From Siderastrea siderea (taxonomy: Eukaryota > Cnidaria > Anthozoa > Scleractinia > Rhizangiidae), in contig OZ034978.1 in assembly GCA_964030785.1 (NCBI GenBank), positions 16,013,453 through 16,077,452 of the forward strand: a stretch of DNA of 64,000 nt. Reading direction: 5' to 3'. Made by a program: the position numbers and the translations under genes. Below are positions 12,477-24,032 of the stretch, piece after piece. Below the pieces are notes generated by a model. It ran no database searches. It was not told the DNA's origin and saw nothing but the letters and a program-made list of their open reading frames with translations. The stretch's first letter is position 1. The number at the start of each line of letters is the position of its first letter.

Positions 12477-12560
12477 TAGCTACTGTAATCCATTTATTGT
12501 TGTGAAGACAGCATTGCTAAAATAACGATTTAAAATGTGTATTATATCCATCATTGTGTG
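12477..12560. repeat. Direct repeat in GPCR spacers (with 13957-14035)
   Basis: TGTAATCCATTTATTG, GTGAAGACAGCATTGC and TAAAATAACGATTT recur with few changes at 13957-14035, upstream of copy 2. This marks the unit boundary of the copy 1 / copy 2 tandem duplication. Confidence 0.6.
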
Positions 12561-12889
12561 GGTATCGTAACACGTTAATCATTTTATTTTGGTGCTATAA
12601 CTGGTCAGCTTTTACAGTGTAGATGTTATCTCAGGGCAACTAGTTTCAGGTCGTATAGGTCAGTGAGTGACGCCACAAGATGACTTTCCAAGAATGAGTC
12701 AAAATGGCTAGACTGAAGTTGTTAAACATACCAAGTTAACTAACCGCCAGGAAGACTGGAATCTAAATTTTGATTAAAACCTCGGAGCATGGCCAATGCA
12801 GGAGAAATTGACAACAGTTTCACCTCACCATTTCCTTGCTGCGCATGCACTACATTACATGAAGTCTAATAGGTTGAATATGTGGTGGC

Positions 12890-13810
12890 TCATTAGCCTT
12901 TTTACAAGTAAGCTGTTTGACTGCTTTCCTAAACTCTTGCATTTGCATCTCTTATATCACTGGATTAACTATGGAGTTGGCTAAATATAGCACAAAAACT
13001 GTTAAATGAATGCGAACCTCTGTACCACGGGATAGTTGTCCCCACACATTGTGAGGAATGGAAAGCCAAATAGCAGCTGACAGAATGGTCAGCATAGAGA
13101 CAACAGTAACTATGAATAAAGCGACGGACAGTTTCCTGTTTGACATAACTGAATGGCGAGGAAGAGGGTTAATAATAGCGTATGAGATTGTGAGTATCAG
13201 AAGGGTGACAAAATTTTGTGATGCCCATGCCTACGAAATTGCCTCTTCTACACAAAGGTGAACAAAAGCAATGACAGATGACAGAAGGAAGGCAAACAAC
13301 AAACTGCCTATTATGATCTTAAGTAAACCCATTTCCCAATTAAACAGTGTCTAAAGGGATAAACTGTTGCGTGTAACCGCTCTAAAGAAATTAGAGAAAG
13401 GTTAGCTTGAGAAGCTAATGGGAGTATGCTGGTACAAGTTAAAATAACAAATTTTCGCCAGCTGAAACAACATCCGGGTTCGATCTTTTCGAGGTACAGT
13501 CTTGTTTCCAAACATCCCATTACTTAACTCCCACCAGTAAATCAGCCACAGTCAGGTTTATTATCAGGTACGTAGTGCACTTGCGTAAGTGGGGCTTTCT
13601 TGCAAAGACGAAGATAGTGAAGGCGTTGATGATAAATACCACAATACACTCTGGGATAAGCGCTCCAAACCGTTTCGTTTTCGCTTGTGGGAAAAACTCT
13701 TTATCAGTCTCATCAGTCATCCTTACGAAACTTGGTAGAATCCTCTTCTTTTTTTCATCCAAAGCAAACGTAAAGTCCAAGCTGGGATTAAGGAAACGTT
13801 CTGAAAACAA
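12890..13810 (-). pseudogene. Class A GPCR, copy 2, disrupted
   Basis: Clearly a paralogue of copy 1. The same N-terminal segment (TFALDEKKKRILPSF) is followed by TM1-TM2 (13520-13810), a TM2-TM3 piece with ERLHATVYPFRH (13311-13520), and TM6-TM7 (12952-13146). Breaks lie near 13520 (after LTVADLLVG), between 13150 and 13310, and in TM7, where the codon after NPVI is TAA so the NPxxY tyrosine is replaced by a stop. The distal C-terminal codons are still readable down to about 12905. Non-functional on sequence evidence. Confidence 0.85.
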
Positions 13811-14339
13811 GGTTATTAATATTTACACTAGTCTATATCACGACACCTGAGATATAATGACATTCTAATTTCTATCCATCATTGTTAGGTGTTGTATATT
13901 GAGGCTCTTTTTTTACCTCCGTTTTATTGTTTAGTCTTTCCTGCACTAAATGTCGCTGTATAGTTATTGTAATCCACTTATTGTGGTGAAGACAGTATTG
14001 CTAAAATAACGGTTTAGAATGTCAATTATATCCATGATTGTTTAGGTATTGTTATGCATTACTTTTGGTTGAAACAAACTATCATTTTTGCCCATTTGAA
14101 ATGGCTAAATCCGACACCATAAAATAAATTGAATTGGTTATCAGAGATGCATTGCCAAAACCCAAAAATCATAGTTGGAGTAACCATAAAAATGGCATTT
14201 TTGAACTATCCCTATAGGTTAAGAAATCATGGCTGTTTTAAATTTATATTACCACATTTAAACAGTTCATTGAACGGTAAAGAATAAGTTACAATGTCGG
14301 TATGGTTGTGTTGAAAACAACCAGCTCTTTGGGTTAACA

Positions 14340-14660
14340 CACCCTTGCGAAATAACTCTGAGAATTCCTAGGAATTCCTAAGAATTTGACGTGTGAATTT
14401 TCATGGTAAATTTGGACTTGGAATTCCTAAATTCTTAGGAATTCCAAGCTTAAACGGTGCTGGCTTGAAATTCCTAGGAATTCCTAGGAATTCCAACTAA
14501 AAGAAAATCAAAGATAGAATTCCCAGTCATTTTCAGAAATTCCTAGGAATTCCAAGGAATGTTTGAGAATAACTGGGGATTTTTGGGAATACGTGGGAAA
14601 AAATAGGAATATGGTCAGGAATTTGAGGGAAATGGGAATTTCGTAAATTAGTGGAGGAAA
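14340..14660. repeat. Repeat rich in GGAATTCCTA-like palindromes
   Basis: Many close copies of AATTCCTAGGAATTCC and relatives in both orientations (for example 14361-14390, 14470-14500, 14535-14560). A related cluster lies at 54700-54975. The palindromes give a strong fold-back potential. No gene. Confidence 0.6.
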
Positions 14661-15205
14661 CATTAGAAACATGACCCGAAATGGTAACAAAAAAACATCT
14701 GTCGGACAAGATACAATATCCCTTAATTTAAAGTCCAGTTGCTGATAATTATTTAAAGTAGACAAATCGAGCGTCTGGTTTTTAACCAGGCTTAAACCGG
14801 GGCAAAACCCTGGTTTCCCCGGGCTCTTTGTACAAGGGCACATTCAGTTTACCTCAGAACGTCTGTTTTCAACATATCTTCAACAGGAGTTAAATGATAA
14901 AATTAGTTCAATATCATTTTGTACCTTATATTTTTGTTTATCAGGCATAATTTGAAATACGATTCAACAGTCATCAAGTACCACCTTCACTGATTTTATC
15001 TGTTTTGGCTGCCTTTAGTTCACTTGCTGTTAACAATCTTCTAAGTTCAATCCTCTGATGGCCTTATACATGTACATCTAGTCCTACGGAAAAAAATCGA
15101 AATCTTATATAAATTCTAGACCTGTCATACACTCAACATTATTTAATAGTTTGCAGTGTTAATTTTCAATAAAATATAAGCTACATATGTACATGTATAG
15201 GTTGT

Positions 15206-15352
15206 CGTTCAAATTTTTCTTTGGTTTAAAAATGTTCAAACCAGTATAATTTTTATTTCCCTTTGTCTCAGATTCATTACCAAAATCTAAGGCAAAGGAA
15301 AATAAAAATTAATCTGGTTTGAAAATTTTCAAACAAAAGAAAAGTTTGAACC
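15206..15352. repeat. Short palindromic MITE-like repeat
   Basis: GTTCAAATTTTTCTTTGG..TTCAAACCAG..TTTTTATTTCC at the left matches the complement of the right end, with a loop of about 25 bp. The whole unit is about 147 bp. Confidence 0.65.
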
Positions 15353-16349
15353 ACAACATACATTTACAATTACAGTTCAAGCAGTGAACAAAATAAAGTA
15401 AACAGTCAAGTAGTGGGTACCAAAGATGTAGAGGCCTGAGTGGCACAATAAGAAAGAAATCTGAAGCTAAGCTCTCACTTGAGTGACATCCACATTGCTT
15501 TAGCATTACAGTGATAGACCATTTCAAAACATTTATAAAAACACTTACCAGAAAAACATTTTCTGATACACCATAAAAGAACATGTACATGTACATTGTA
15601 GTTAGCGAATACATGGTGATGGTTTTCACATGTTCATGTACGGGGTTCTCAAAAGTCTCAAGCTAATATTTTCTTATTGAATGAGTAAGACGGTCAGACA
15701 GGAAAATGTTTAAGGCTTAAGGTCATGGTGGATCGACCAAATGCAGGAGGTCTGTGTGCCATGCCTGAGAGCATGTACATGTAGGTATTGAAATGGAATG
15801 AGACCCCAGAAAAGCTGAACCTGAGGTGTTCCCTTTTACCAATCAGGAGCTTTAACCACTTTCATTGTAAAGAATGCAGCTTACACCTGAGTCTAGAAGT
15901 GAGTTATATTGTAGCTCATTGTTTACAAGGTCACCATACAGTCAGGATGCCCTCAACACTGCTCTTTCTAGCATTATGTAGGACATGATATAGTATGACC
16001 CTAGTAAGTTTATCTACCTCACTACCAGTGTCATTGCAGCTTAATTAGTACAATGTATCATGTAGTTCAGCTGAAGTGCAGAAGGTCAGGGGTTTGACTT
16101 AAGTCAGGGATCATTTACTATAAATGTTCTGCTTGCTATACGCAACATGTTGAGCACATTTTTTAAATTTTTAATATGTTTTATCCTGGTTACTCCGCCA
16201 TCTTCAAACGTATAATTATTTTGGTTAATGCATGACCAATCTCTGTAGTTATTTACAATATTTAGCATGGTGTTTGTTTCAGTGACTGTTCAATATTGTA
16301 GTCACAATGTACACGCAGTCCACTATAATCTACATGAAGTATTCATGTC
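15353..16349. other. Intergenic, nothing recognised
   Basis: No ORF with family features and no clear repeat. A few GTACATGTACAT-type short repeats occur. Confidence 0.5.
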
Positions 16350-16352
16350 TTA

Positions 16353-17073
16353 GAGCCTGTTTACATGGAGGTGGGGGACCCCGAGAAGGTGAGGTACCCC
16401 GCCTCGGTGGGGTAACCAATCTCTCCATACAATCTCTCTTTTTTTCTTGATCGCATTCACATGAAAGGTGGGGTACCCCGCCGAGGCGGGTTACCCGGTC
16501 AGCCGGGCCGGGTAACCCGCTTAGCTAGTGAGGGTGAGTTTTCTCCATGTGAAAGCCAAAGGTGGGGTAACCCGCCTAACTGGGGGGGTGTCCATCCTGG
16601 CATTTATCAAGATGGCTGCCAACCACTACAAGCCTGGCGAGCTTTTCCGACGATTTCATCTTCAAAACGTCGAGAAAAACAGTTTTAGCGAAGAAGATAC
16701 TGAAGAGGTTGTCAGTGCCAGCGACAATTTATGCGTGGAGTCCGATAATAAAGCTGAACTACTGAAAAAGCTTAAAGAATACAAAGTTACGTGCAACTTT
16801 AATGAAAAGGATTTCGACCAGGACCTGTCGGCGATGTACACAGAGATACGCCGATGCTTAGTGATTGATTACTTCGATGAATTTAGGCTTAAAAGCACCA
16901 CTCAGCCTGAAAAGTCCTTGAACGAAAAGAACAGTGAGGAATATTAGAACTATAAGAAATGCATTTTAAACCTCACCCCAGTTCACATTGCATGTGAAGG
17001 CTAGCTTTTTTGACCACGGGTAGACGGGGTACCTCACCTCCCCGGGGCCCCCCACCTCCATGTGAACAGGCCC
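16353..17073. mobile_element. PIF/Harbinger-like MITE with TTA target duplication
   Basis: The inverted ends of about 50 bp read CCTGTTTACATGGAGGTGGG (left) and CCTGTTCACATGGAGGTGGG (right, complement). TTA flanks it on both sides (16350-16352 and 17074-17076), the 3-bp duplication typical of PIF/Harbinger. Inside are several GGGTAACCCGCC-type motifs and one open ORF. At 721 bp with no transposase, it is non-autonomous. Confidence 0.75.
16612..16947 (+). CDS. ORF inside the Harbinger-like MITE, unknown protein
   Basis: A 111-codon ORF starting MAANHYKPGELFRRFHLQ; the frame is open further up to 16528. It is acidic and helix-prone (FSEEDTEEVVSASDN, KAELLKKLKEYKV, YTEIRRCLVIDYFDEFRLK). No family was recognised. 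Harbinger elements often carry a second Myb-like gene or shared 5' exons with a deletion derivative, so this may be the remaining first part of such a gene. It is intact although the element is otherwise short. Confidence 0.4.
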   Translation: MAANHYKPGELFRRFHLQNVEKNSFSEEDTEEVVSASDNLCVESDNKAELLKKLKEYKVTCNFNEKDFDQDLSAMYTEIRRCLVIDYFDEFRLKSTTQPEKSLNEKNSEEY

Positions 17074-17770
17074 TTAATTCAAGCAGTTATCACCAGTGAG
17101 ATATTGCCTTGATATGACATGAATCCATGACAAAGTTCAACAACTCCAAACTCTGTGTACGTAATTCTGTCATAATCCCTGAAGAACAGGTTGCAACCCA
17201 AAGCCTAATTACATGTTACACATACCACCGGTATGTTTAAATAAAACAGATCTAAGCAATACAAATTGAAGTGTTACAATGAGGATTCTAATGTACAATG
17301 TATATGTTTGAGTAACTTACCTGATCAAGTGTGATGCATTTCTTTGCCATGTCCAATGTGCATCAATAAACTGTTTTGCTGTAGAACTGGGACTACATAC
17401 AATGTGTACATATGTAGACCCTGATGAAAAATATTCTGATTAATAAAAGTTTGGCTCATAAACAATAAATTAATTTACCACTAATATTAAGCTAAGGTGA
17501 ATGTAAACAATACTCTAATTTTATCTACACCACAGCACATGTAGTACAGTACTTTACAGATCCTAGGAGATTGTTGAAGGAGCAATGTAGATGTATGAGG
17601 TTCAATTTTCACTGAAATTTAACTTCTAGCATGTAACTAAACAATGTCAGCCATCTAGCCCAGTTGATTGTGTTACAGACTTTTCAATAATTTTGCAATC
17701 AAAACGAGAATTAAAAAACATAGTATGATAAATGTTGCAATAACTGAAAAACTCGGAAAAAGAAATTCCG

Positions 17771-17842
17771 AGTTCCAGATGGGATTTGAACCCACGACCC
17801 TCCGTGATCTAGTCGGATGCTCTACCACTGAGCTACTGGAGA
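17771..17842 (-). tRNA. tRNA-like gene, unit 1 (anticodon loop CTAGATC)
   Basis: Cloverleaf on the minus strand: A box TAGCTCAGTGGTAGAGC, B box GGGTTCAAATCCC, D stem GCTC/GAGC, T stem GTGGG/CCCAT. The loop CTAGATC would give anticodon AGA, but the short 5-nt variable loop is not that of a serine tRNA. The two outermost acceptor pairs and one anticodon-stem pair are mismatched. It is more likely a tRNA-derived sequence than a working tRNA. Confidence 0.55.
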
Positions 17843-18063
17843 CTCTATGGTGAGCACGGGTGAAATGTGGGTCTTGACTAGAACCGCATCACGCAGTCAC
17901 ATAGTCAAATCAGGACAGGCACACATGAGACTCATAACTGCATCGCGCAGTCACATTAAAGCATACCTGAGATGCAACCATCCAACCGCCAAATGAGTCT
18001 TTCTGTAGAAATATAGCATGATAAATGTTGCAATAACTGAAAAACTCGGAAAAAGAAATTCCG

Positions 18064-18135
18064 AGTTCCAGATGGGATTTGAACCCACGACCCTCCGTGA
18101 TCTAGTCGGATGCTCTACCACTGAGCTACTGGAGA
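18064..18135 (-). tRNA. tRNA-like gene, unit 2
   Basis: Same sequence as the unit 1 tRNA-like gene, 293 bp downstream; it keeps both internal promoter boxes and the same stem mismatches. Confidence 0.55.
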
Positions 18136-18356
18136 CTCTATGGTGAGCACGGGTGAAATGTGGGTCTTGACTAGAACCGCATCACGCAGTCACATAGTCA
18201 AATCAGGACAGGCACACATGAGACTCATAACTGCATCGCGCAGTCACATTAAAGCATACCTGAGATGCAACCATCCAACCGCCAAATGAGTCTTTCTGTA
18301 GAAATATAGCATGATAAATGTTGCAATAACTGAAAAACTCGGAAAAAGAAATTCCG

Positions 18357-18428
18357 AGTTCCAGATGGGATTTGAACCCACGACCCTCCGTGATCTAGTC
18401 GGATGCTCTACCACTGAGCTACTGGAGA
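18357..18428 (-). tRNA. tRNA-like gene, unit 3
   Basis: Same sequence again, 293 bp further. The unit is truncated about 70 bp downstream of it. Confidence 0.55.
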
Positions 18429-18718
18429 CTCTATGGTGAGCACGGGTGAAATGTGGGTCTTGACTAGAACCGCATCACGCAGTCACATAGTCAAAACATA
18501 GTCAAAAACATAGTGTGATACAAAAGATGTTCAGTAAGTTTAATTAATATTTGGTTCATGCCAGTGGTGCAAAGAACTCACTAGAGTCTAGCCTGCGAGC
18601 AGGCTCACTTAGTGTGCTATTTGTGCAAGTATCTTGGTGGCGGAAGTCAGCGAGCGAAGCGGGCTGGCGAGAAGAATGGGGCGAGGAAAAGTTCGCCTTC
18701 ACAAAAGCCATTGAATTT

Positions 18719-19677
18719 GGGAGAGTTGAAAACACTGACCCCCAGTCCGCGGACTACCCACTGACCCCGACTCTGCGGACTACCCTACGGACTACCCCTA
18801 CTGACTACCCTCAATGATCAACCAAATTTACTTTCACCCACCTGCACTACCTACGCGATCGTAAACAGCCACCATCTTGCTTTTACCCGTTTCCTCAACC
18901 CAGTCCTTCTTATTCCAACCTAACTTCGCGCGCAGTACTTCTCAGGAGACTTCTAGGCGAGTTGTATTCAAAAATGGTTACTTCCAAAATTGGCTCCGTC
19001 TCCTGCCGTGGGTGTTGGGTTATAAATTTTAAAGGTGGACATCGATTGACTGATTTTATGAAATATGAGCTGTCATCGGCTGGCACGTATTTCATGAGGG
19101 ACTGATGGTATCGCTAATGTCATCCATCATGCAGGTGAGAACTACACGCAAGCGCAAGACCCACGGGTCAATCTTAAATACTCTTTCAGTATTGTTTTTT
19201 TTAAGACATTTAATGTGGAATGAAACTTACAGTGCAAGATGTTGGTTATAGCCTCGAACTGCTATCTGGTATACATGCAAGCTAACACTTACTCGTGTTA
19301 TGAGTAAAGAAGGTTTAAAAAAGCTGTTCAGCAAATGCTAATGTTGACGGCAAACATTTGAAAAATATTAAAACGATTAATATTCACCTAACACTTACCG
19401 AACATCTACCGGCGTGTTGAAGAATGGGCCGAGACTGAAAAAAGACTGGGTCGAGGAAACGGGCGAATAGCAAGATGGCGGCTGTTTAGGACCGCTTAGG
19501 TAGCGTAGGTAGGTTTGTTGTATCTCTTTCCCCTGTAAAAGTAAATTTGGTTGATTATTTGGGGTAGTCCGCAGGGGTAGTCCGTAGTGTAGTCCGCGGA
19601 GTAGTCCGTAGGGTAGTCCGCGGAGTCGGGGTCAGTGGGTAGTCCGCGGACTGGGGGTCAGTGTTTTCAACTCTCCC
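18719..19677. mobile_element. Nested MITE with 9-bp target duplication ATTGAATTT
   Basis: It begins GGGAGAGTTGAAAACACTGA and ends with the inverted copy. Arms extend roughly 200 bp (18719-18915 and 19420-19677) and contain tandem GGACTACCC-type motifs. ATTGAATTT flanks both ends (18710-18718 and 19678-19686). It interrupts the left inverted repeat of the surrounding Mutator-like element: the other end reads straight through at this point. Non-coding. Confidence 0.8.
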
Positions 19678-19817
19678 ATTGAATTTTGAATTCTCCGTGT
19701 TCGTCCATGAGTGCAGCATTCTGATTAGTTTGAAATGACACATGATGACAGACTTCATTATTGTGACAAATAACAGCAAGGTGGTGTTATTGTTTGTCAC
19801 CTTTCTCAGTTTCTTAC

Positions 19818-20050
19818 ACTGCGAGCAGTCTCTTAGCGAGAAGGAAAGTAGTAATAGGTGTAGTAAATGAATACCACCTCATTCCTACACCCGTATTTCC
19901 TCTTTTAAACCACCCAGCGTACAAAAAAGAAGAAAATTTTAAAACGAAGCATCTCATATTATTTTTAAAAATTCTTTCAATTAGATAATCACAAATCTTG
20001 TATTATATCAAAAGTTTCTCAATTAGAGCATTACATATCTTTGTTATATC
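19818..20050. repeat. Polinton terminal inverted repeat, left
   Basis: Inverted copy of 46213-46434. It shares GTAGTAATAGGTGTAG, GAATACCACCTCATTCCTAC, CTTTTAAACCACCCAGCG and TCAATTAGATAATCACAAAT. It ends about 10 bp before the polymerase start codon, so the repeat carries the promoter region. Confidence 0.85.
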
Positions 20051-22604
20051 CAAGTTGCAATGTCTGTACTTAACATTAACATTGAAGAACTTTTGAAAGA
20101 ACGTGATCCAGCAACATTACAAGCTTTAGAGCAATTACTTGCAGAGGACGCTCCTGCTGTTCGAAAAATTATTCAGAACATATTGGATGAACCTATTTCT
20201 GAGAAAGTGGAGAAGAGTTTACATAAGCCCTTACTTCCTAAACCTTTTCAACCGACTGCTCCTCCTCGTAAAAGAAGGGGGAGAAAAATACAAGAAATTT
20301 TGAGGGAGTTTGATCCAATTTCTCAAGAGAATATCCGAAATGTTACAAACTATCAGAATGAGATTCTTGATATGTGTGATAAAACCGAACATAAGGGAGA
20401 AGAGAAAAAGGGGCGCCGTTTCATCCGCTGGCGCTTCATCCGAGGCCTGGAAAGAGATTTGACACTTAATTTTATGTCAAAAATACTAGAGACAGTTCAC
20501 ACATCTTTCTACGCCAGACATATTTTTTTCATATCAGCTACGCAACACTGAAGACGGTTCGTTAATGGTGATGTACACTAACACTGGCTCGCCTTGGTTT
20601 GAACGCCTTTCTGAGGCGGAGAAATGGTTGAGTGAGCGGGAGAAGGTACGCCTGGACCCTGACAACATAAATAGAGACCGGACACGAAATGGGTGTTTGT
20701 AAACCACTTTAATGTTGATGTAAAGGTCGTGCTCGACCGTCAGCCACTGTTGGGCACAGGCCCCTTACCAAACTGGCTGCCTGACTTTGCGCGTGGGCGC
20801 GCGGGACCAATGGTAGCACTTGACACCTACCAGGACAACTTGTGTCTCTGGCGCTGCATTGCGGTACACCGCGGTGCAAGACCAGATCGAAGCACAACGG
20901 CAGCACAGGAGCTTGCTAAGAGTTTCTTTAAACTCATAGTTACTCCAAACGATTGCCGAAAAACTTCGCTCGATGAACTTAATCAGGTTGAAAGACACCT
21001 TAATCAAAAATTAGGTTTCTCAGATTGGTTGGGTATCCGTTTCTATGAGCCTGAACGTGTGGAGGGTGAAGTGGTATGGCATCTTAGGCGGAACCCACCA
21101 GCCAAGCTAACGAAGATTCTGACAATCGGAATTAACGAGAGGCACGCGTTCGTCATCAAGGATATTGCGAAGCTTGCAAAAACGTATGCATGTGTTCATT
21201 GCCGTGCAAGATTCACTCAAGCTTGCAGCCTTCAACGGCATACCCAAACGTGCGCCCAAGGAAAAACGATAATCGATTGCCAAAAGAGTGGAAGCACCGC
21301 AGACAGCTTTCGAGAAGGCTTTTTATCCAAAACATACAGCTTCTCCAGAATCTCTTCGCTGGCTCGAACAAGAAGCGGCGCGGCGGAAAATTCACATTCA
21401 CCACGCGGCATGCGGGCACGGCAGCGAGAGATGGGTTGAGCACGCTCCTGTCGAGGGGTACAACCATGAAACGAGGACTGTTTTTCAGTACCACGGCTGT
21501 CACTGGCACAGATGCCGAGAATGTTACCCTAATGATCGTAATAAAATCATTGCTCGCAATAACCAAACACGAGAAGACCGTTTCAAAGCAACGGTAGAAC
21601 GCACAGAAGCACTCCGAGCCGCTGGCTACCACGTAATCGAGGCATGGGCGTGTGAAGTAGGAGAAATAAATGTTGAGCTGCCACGGACCCAAATGTGAAG
21701 TTACCCACACGCGATATTTTATGACTTCGAAGCATACGGAGAAAAGAATCAGAGGAAGGAGCCGAAAGGCATGCTCACGATCGAAAACACACACGTACCA
21801 ATCTCGGTGAGCATCGGTGACACCCTTGAAAGAGAACCTACCCACATCTGTGAAAGAGACCCCGCGGGGCTGGTCCACAAGTTTATGGAAGAGCTGGAGA
21901 GACGCGGGAAAAACATCCGGGCCCAAGTAAGAGCAGCGTTTATGCCTGACGATGTGAAGATGCTTACAAAAGCACAGCGCCTCAAAATTGAAGAATGGTG
22001 TGACCAGGTGCCAGTTCTCGGGTTCAACTCCGGGCGTTACGATTTGAACCTGATCAGAGAGCATTTCGCGGAGCGCCTATCTGACACAACCGGTAAAGTA
22101 AGAGTAGCAAAAAATGGAAACAAGATCATGTTCATTCTGACGAACAGCTTTCGCTTTCTCGACATCATTAACTACTTAGGTCCGGTTACCAGCTATGAGA
22201 AATGGGTGAAAGCCTACGAATGCGAAACTGCAAAATCATGGTTTCCGTACGAGTGGTTTGACACTCCTGAAAAACTTGATTTTCGCGGACTTCCGAAATA
22301 TGAGGATTGGTATTCGAAGCTGAAGGGCGGTTATATTCTCACGAGGGAGGAATGGGAGGGGTGCCAGCGTCTGTTCAAAGAAAAGGGTATTTTTTTTAAT
22401 GTTATTTATTAAAGAACACACAAAAAAATTACAATACAATAGATAAGCAATTACAAGAGTACTATACACATCTTTACAAATAGAACCAGTAGATAAAAAA
22501 TCAACAGACGTATAAAGCAATTACATTAAATAAAAAAAGAAATAGACAAATAAAACCATCCAAATAAAGAACTATATAAATTGCAAAGCGGGTCAAAAGG
22601 TCTC

Positions 22605-23081
22605 TCAAATATCGACATCTCCAATAAATTTGCTGCCGATCAGAGGTTCCCATTTAATCTTGAAATGCTTTAGATTACCATTTCTCGTAGCAATATCTTT
22701 CTCAATCCTTGCTTTTTCACGTAATTCTGTTTCAAACACAGGGAAGTATAGAGGCGTATCGTCTAGACTGCATCGGTATATGTAGAACTTGGCAACTAAC
22801 AGGGCCAAATTAAGTAGCGTGCAGAACCTTGAGTTATCTATCACACCATATAACACCATAGTAGGTGTAAGGTTCAGTACAATATGGGTATTTTTGCGCC
22901 ACCATTCCCGAAAATGATCCCAAAAGGCCATTGTATGCGGACAGTGGACAAGCAAATGCAAAAGTGTTTCTGCTTTGTCTTTGCAGTGAAAACATTTGTC
23001 ATCCTGTAAAATATTTGCTTTGAAAAGCTTGTCGTTTGTGAACACTGCGTTATGAATAATTTTAAACTGAAACATGCACAA
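22605..23081 (-). pseudogene. LINE C-terminal zinc-knuckle region
   Basis: The motif C-x2-C-x8-H-x4-C (CFHCKDKAETLLHLLVHC) is the zf-RVT domain at the end of these LINE proteins. Separated from the preceding stretch by a frame break at about 23085-23135. Confidence 0.8.
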
Positions 23082-23135
23082 TTTAATTTCCTTTGTTATA
23101 CTCCATGGTAGAAGATATACTTTTGATAAGTTATC

Positions 23136-24032
23136 TTAAGATACACCTGAATTAAGAATTTTTTGCTCTGCTGAAGGAGGCACAAATTTATTATCTGCGA
23201 TAACACTCAGCAGATCTGCAGTGGTTAAGTTCGAGTTGTTAGTACGCCAATTTGAAATTAATTCTAAAACCCCATGGGATTCTTTGGAGATAGCATTCCA
23301 ATTTTGACGGATTGAATTACATAGACCGTAGTATGTTGTAAAACAAGCTTTAACATCAAACGTACGACAAAAAACGTCAAAAGGGAGAAATTTACCGTTA
23401 TCACTTATTAGATCTTTAATTTTGTAGATTCCTTTGTGGTACCACGCTGGAAAAAATAGAGTTTTATTGTTGGTTTTAATGTGTCTGTTGTTCCAGATGA
23501 ATGTTTCGTTTGGATTAAGATCAGCCTTGCCCGACAAGCATGTAACCTCCTCCCAATATTTAAGCACTCTTTCGTAAAAAAGCGGTACATTTTTCACATC
23601 GAGATCCTTGACTTTGTAGTTGCACTGAAGAAGGAAAGAGTAGCCTCCTAGATGCGCAGTTGCATTATCTGGTATTATTTTCCACGCTCCCTTATTACCA
23701 TTAGTAAACCTGTTGATCCAAGCACACTTTAGAGCTTTGTTCATATGATCGAAATCTATCATTTTTAGTCCACCTTTCTCTTTCAGTCCAGTGATGGTGG
23801 ATTTCTTAATTTTAGCGGGCTTGGCGTCCCACAGGAACTTAAATGTTAATTTGTTTACTTCTTGAGCGAAGTTTTCAGGAATGGGCAGAACTGAAGCGCT
23901 GAAAATAAGCTTTGATAAACCAAGAGTTTTAATAATGTTAATCTTTCCATAGAGAGTTAGCTTTCTTCTTCTCCAGCTGTTAAGGATTTTTTCAAGTTTT
24001 TCCAATTTGCCATGAAAGTTTAGTTTATGCAC
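23136..24032 (-). pseudogene. LINE RT C-terminal region (partial)
   Basis: A 298-codon open stretch with the post-RT region of L1/Tx1-type elements (KLEKILNSWRRRKLTLYGKI; FKFLWDAKPAKI; GGLKMIDFDHMNKALKCAWI). The upstream RT palm is absent because of 5' truncation. Confidence 0.8.

Larger units (their letters stand above)
17717..18500. repeat. Three tandem 293-bp units, each with a tRNA-like gene
   Basis: The anchor AATGTTGCAATAACTG occurs at 17731, 18024 and 18317, exactly 293 bp apart. The copies are almost identical, so the amplification is recent. Each unit includes a tRNA-like sequence on the minus strand and a downstream part with two CGCAGTCACAT motifs. The third copy is cut off at about 18496. 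It can be read as a tandem tRNA gene array or as a tRNA-derived SINE. Confidence 0.85.

Noticed and set aside
17771..18428. Functional serine tRNA genes
   Set aside because: The anticodon would be AGA, but the long variable arm is missing and acceptor pairs are mismatched; kept only as tRNA-like.
17717..18500. CRISPR array
   Set aside because: Three 293-bp units without short spacers in a metazoan context; it is a tandem repeat.
21213..22064. 283-codon minus-strand ORF
   Set aside because: Lies entirely over the polymerase gene, whose plus-strand frames carry the conserved motifs.
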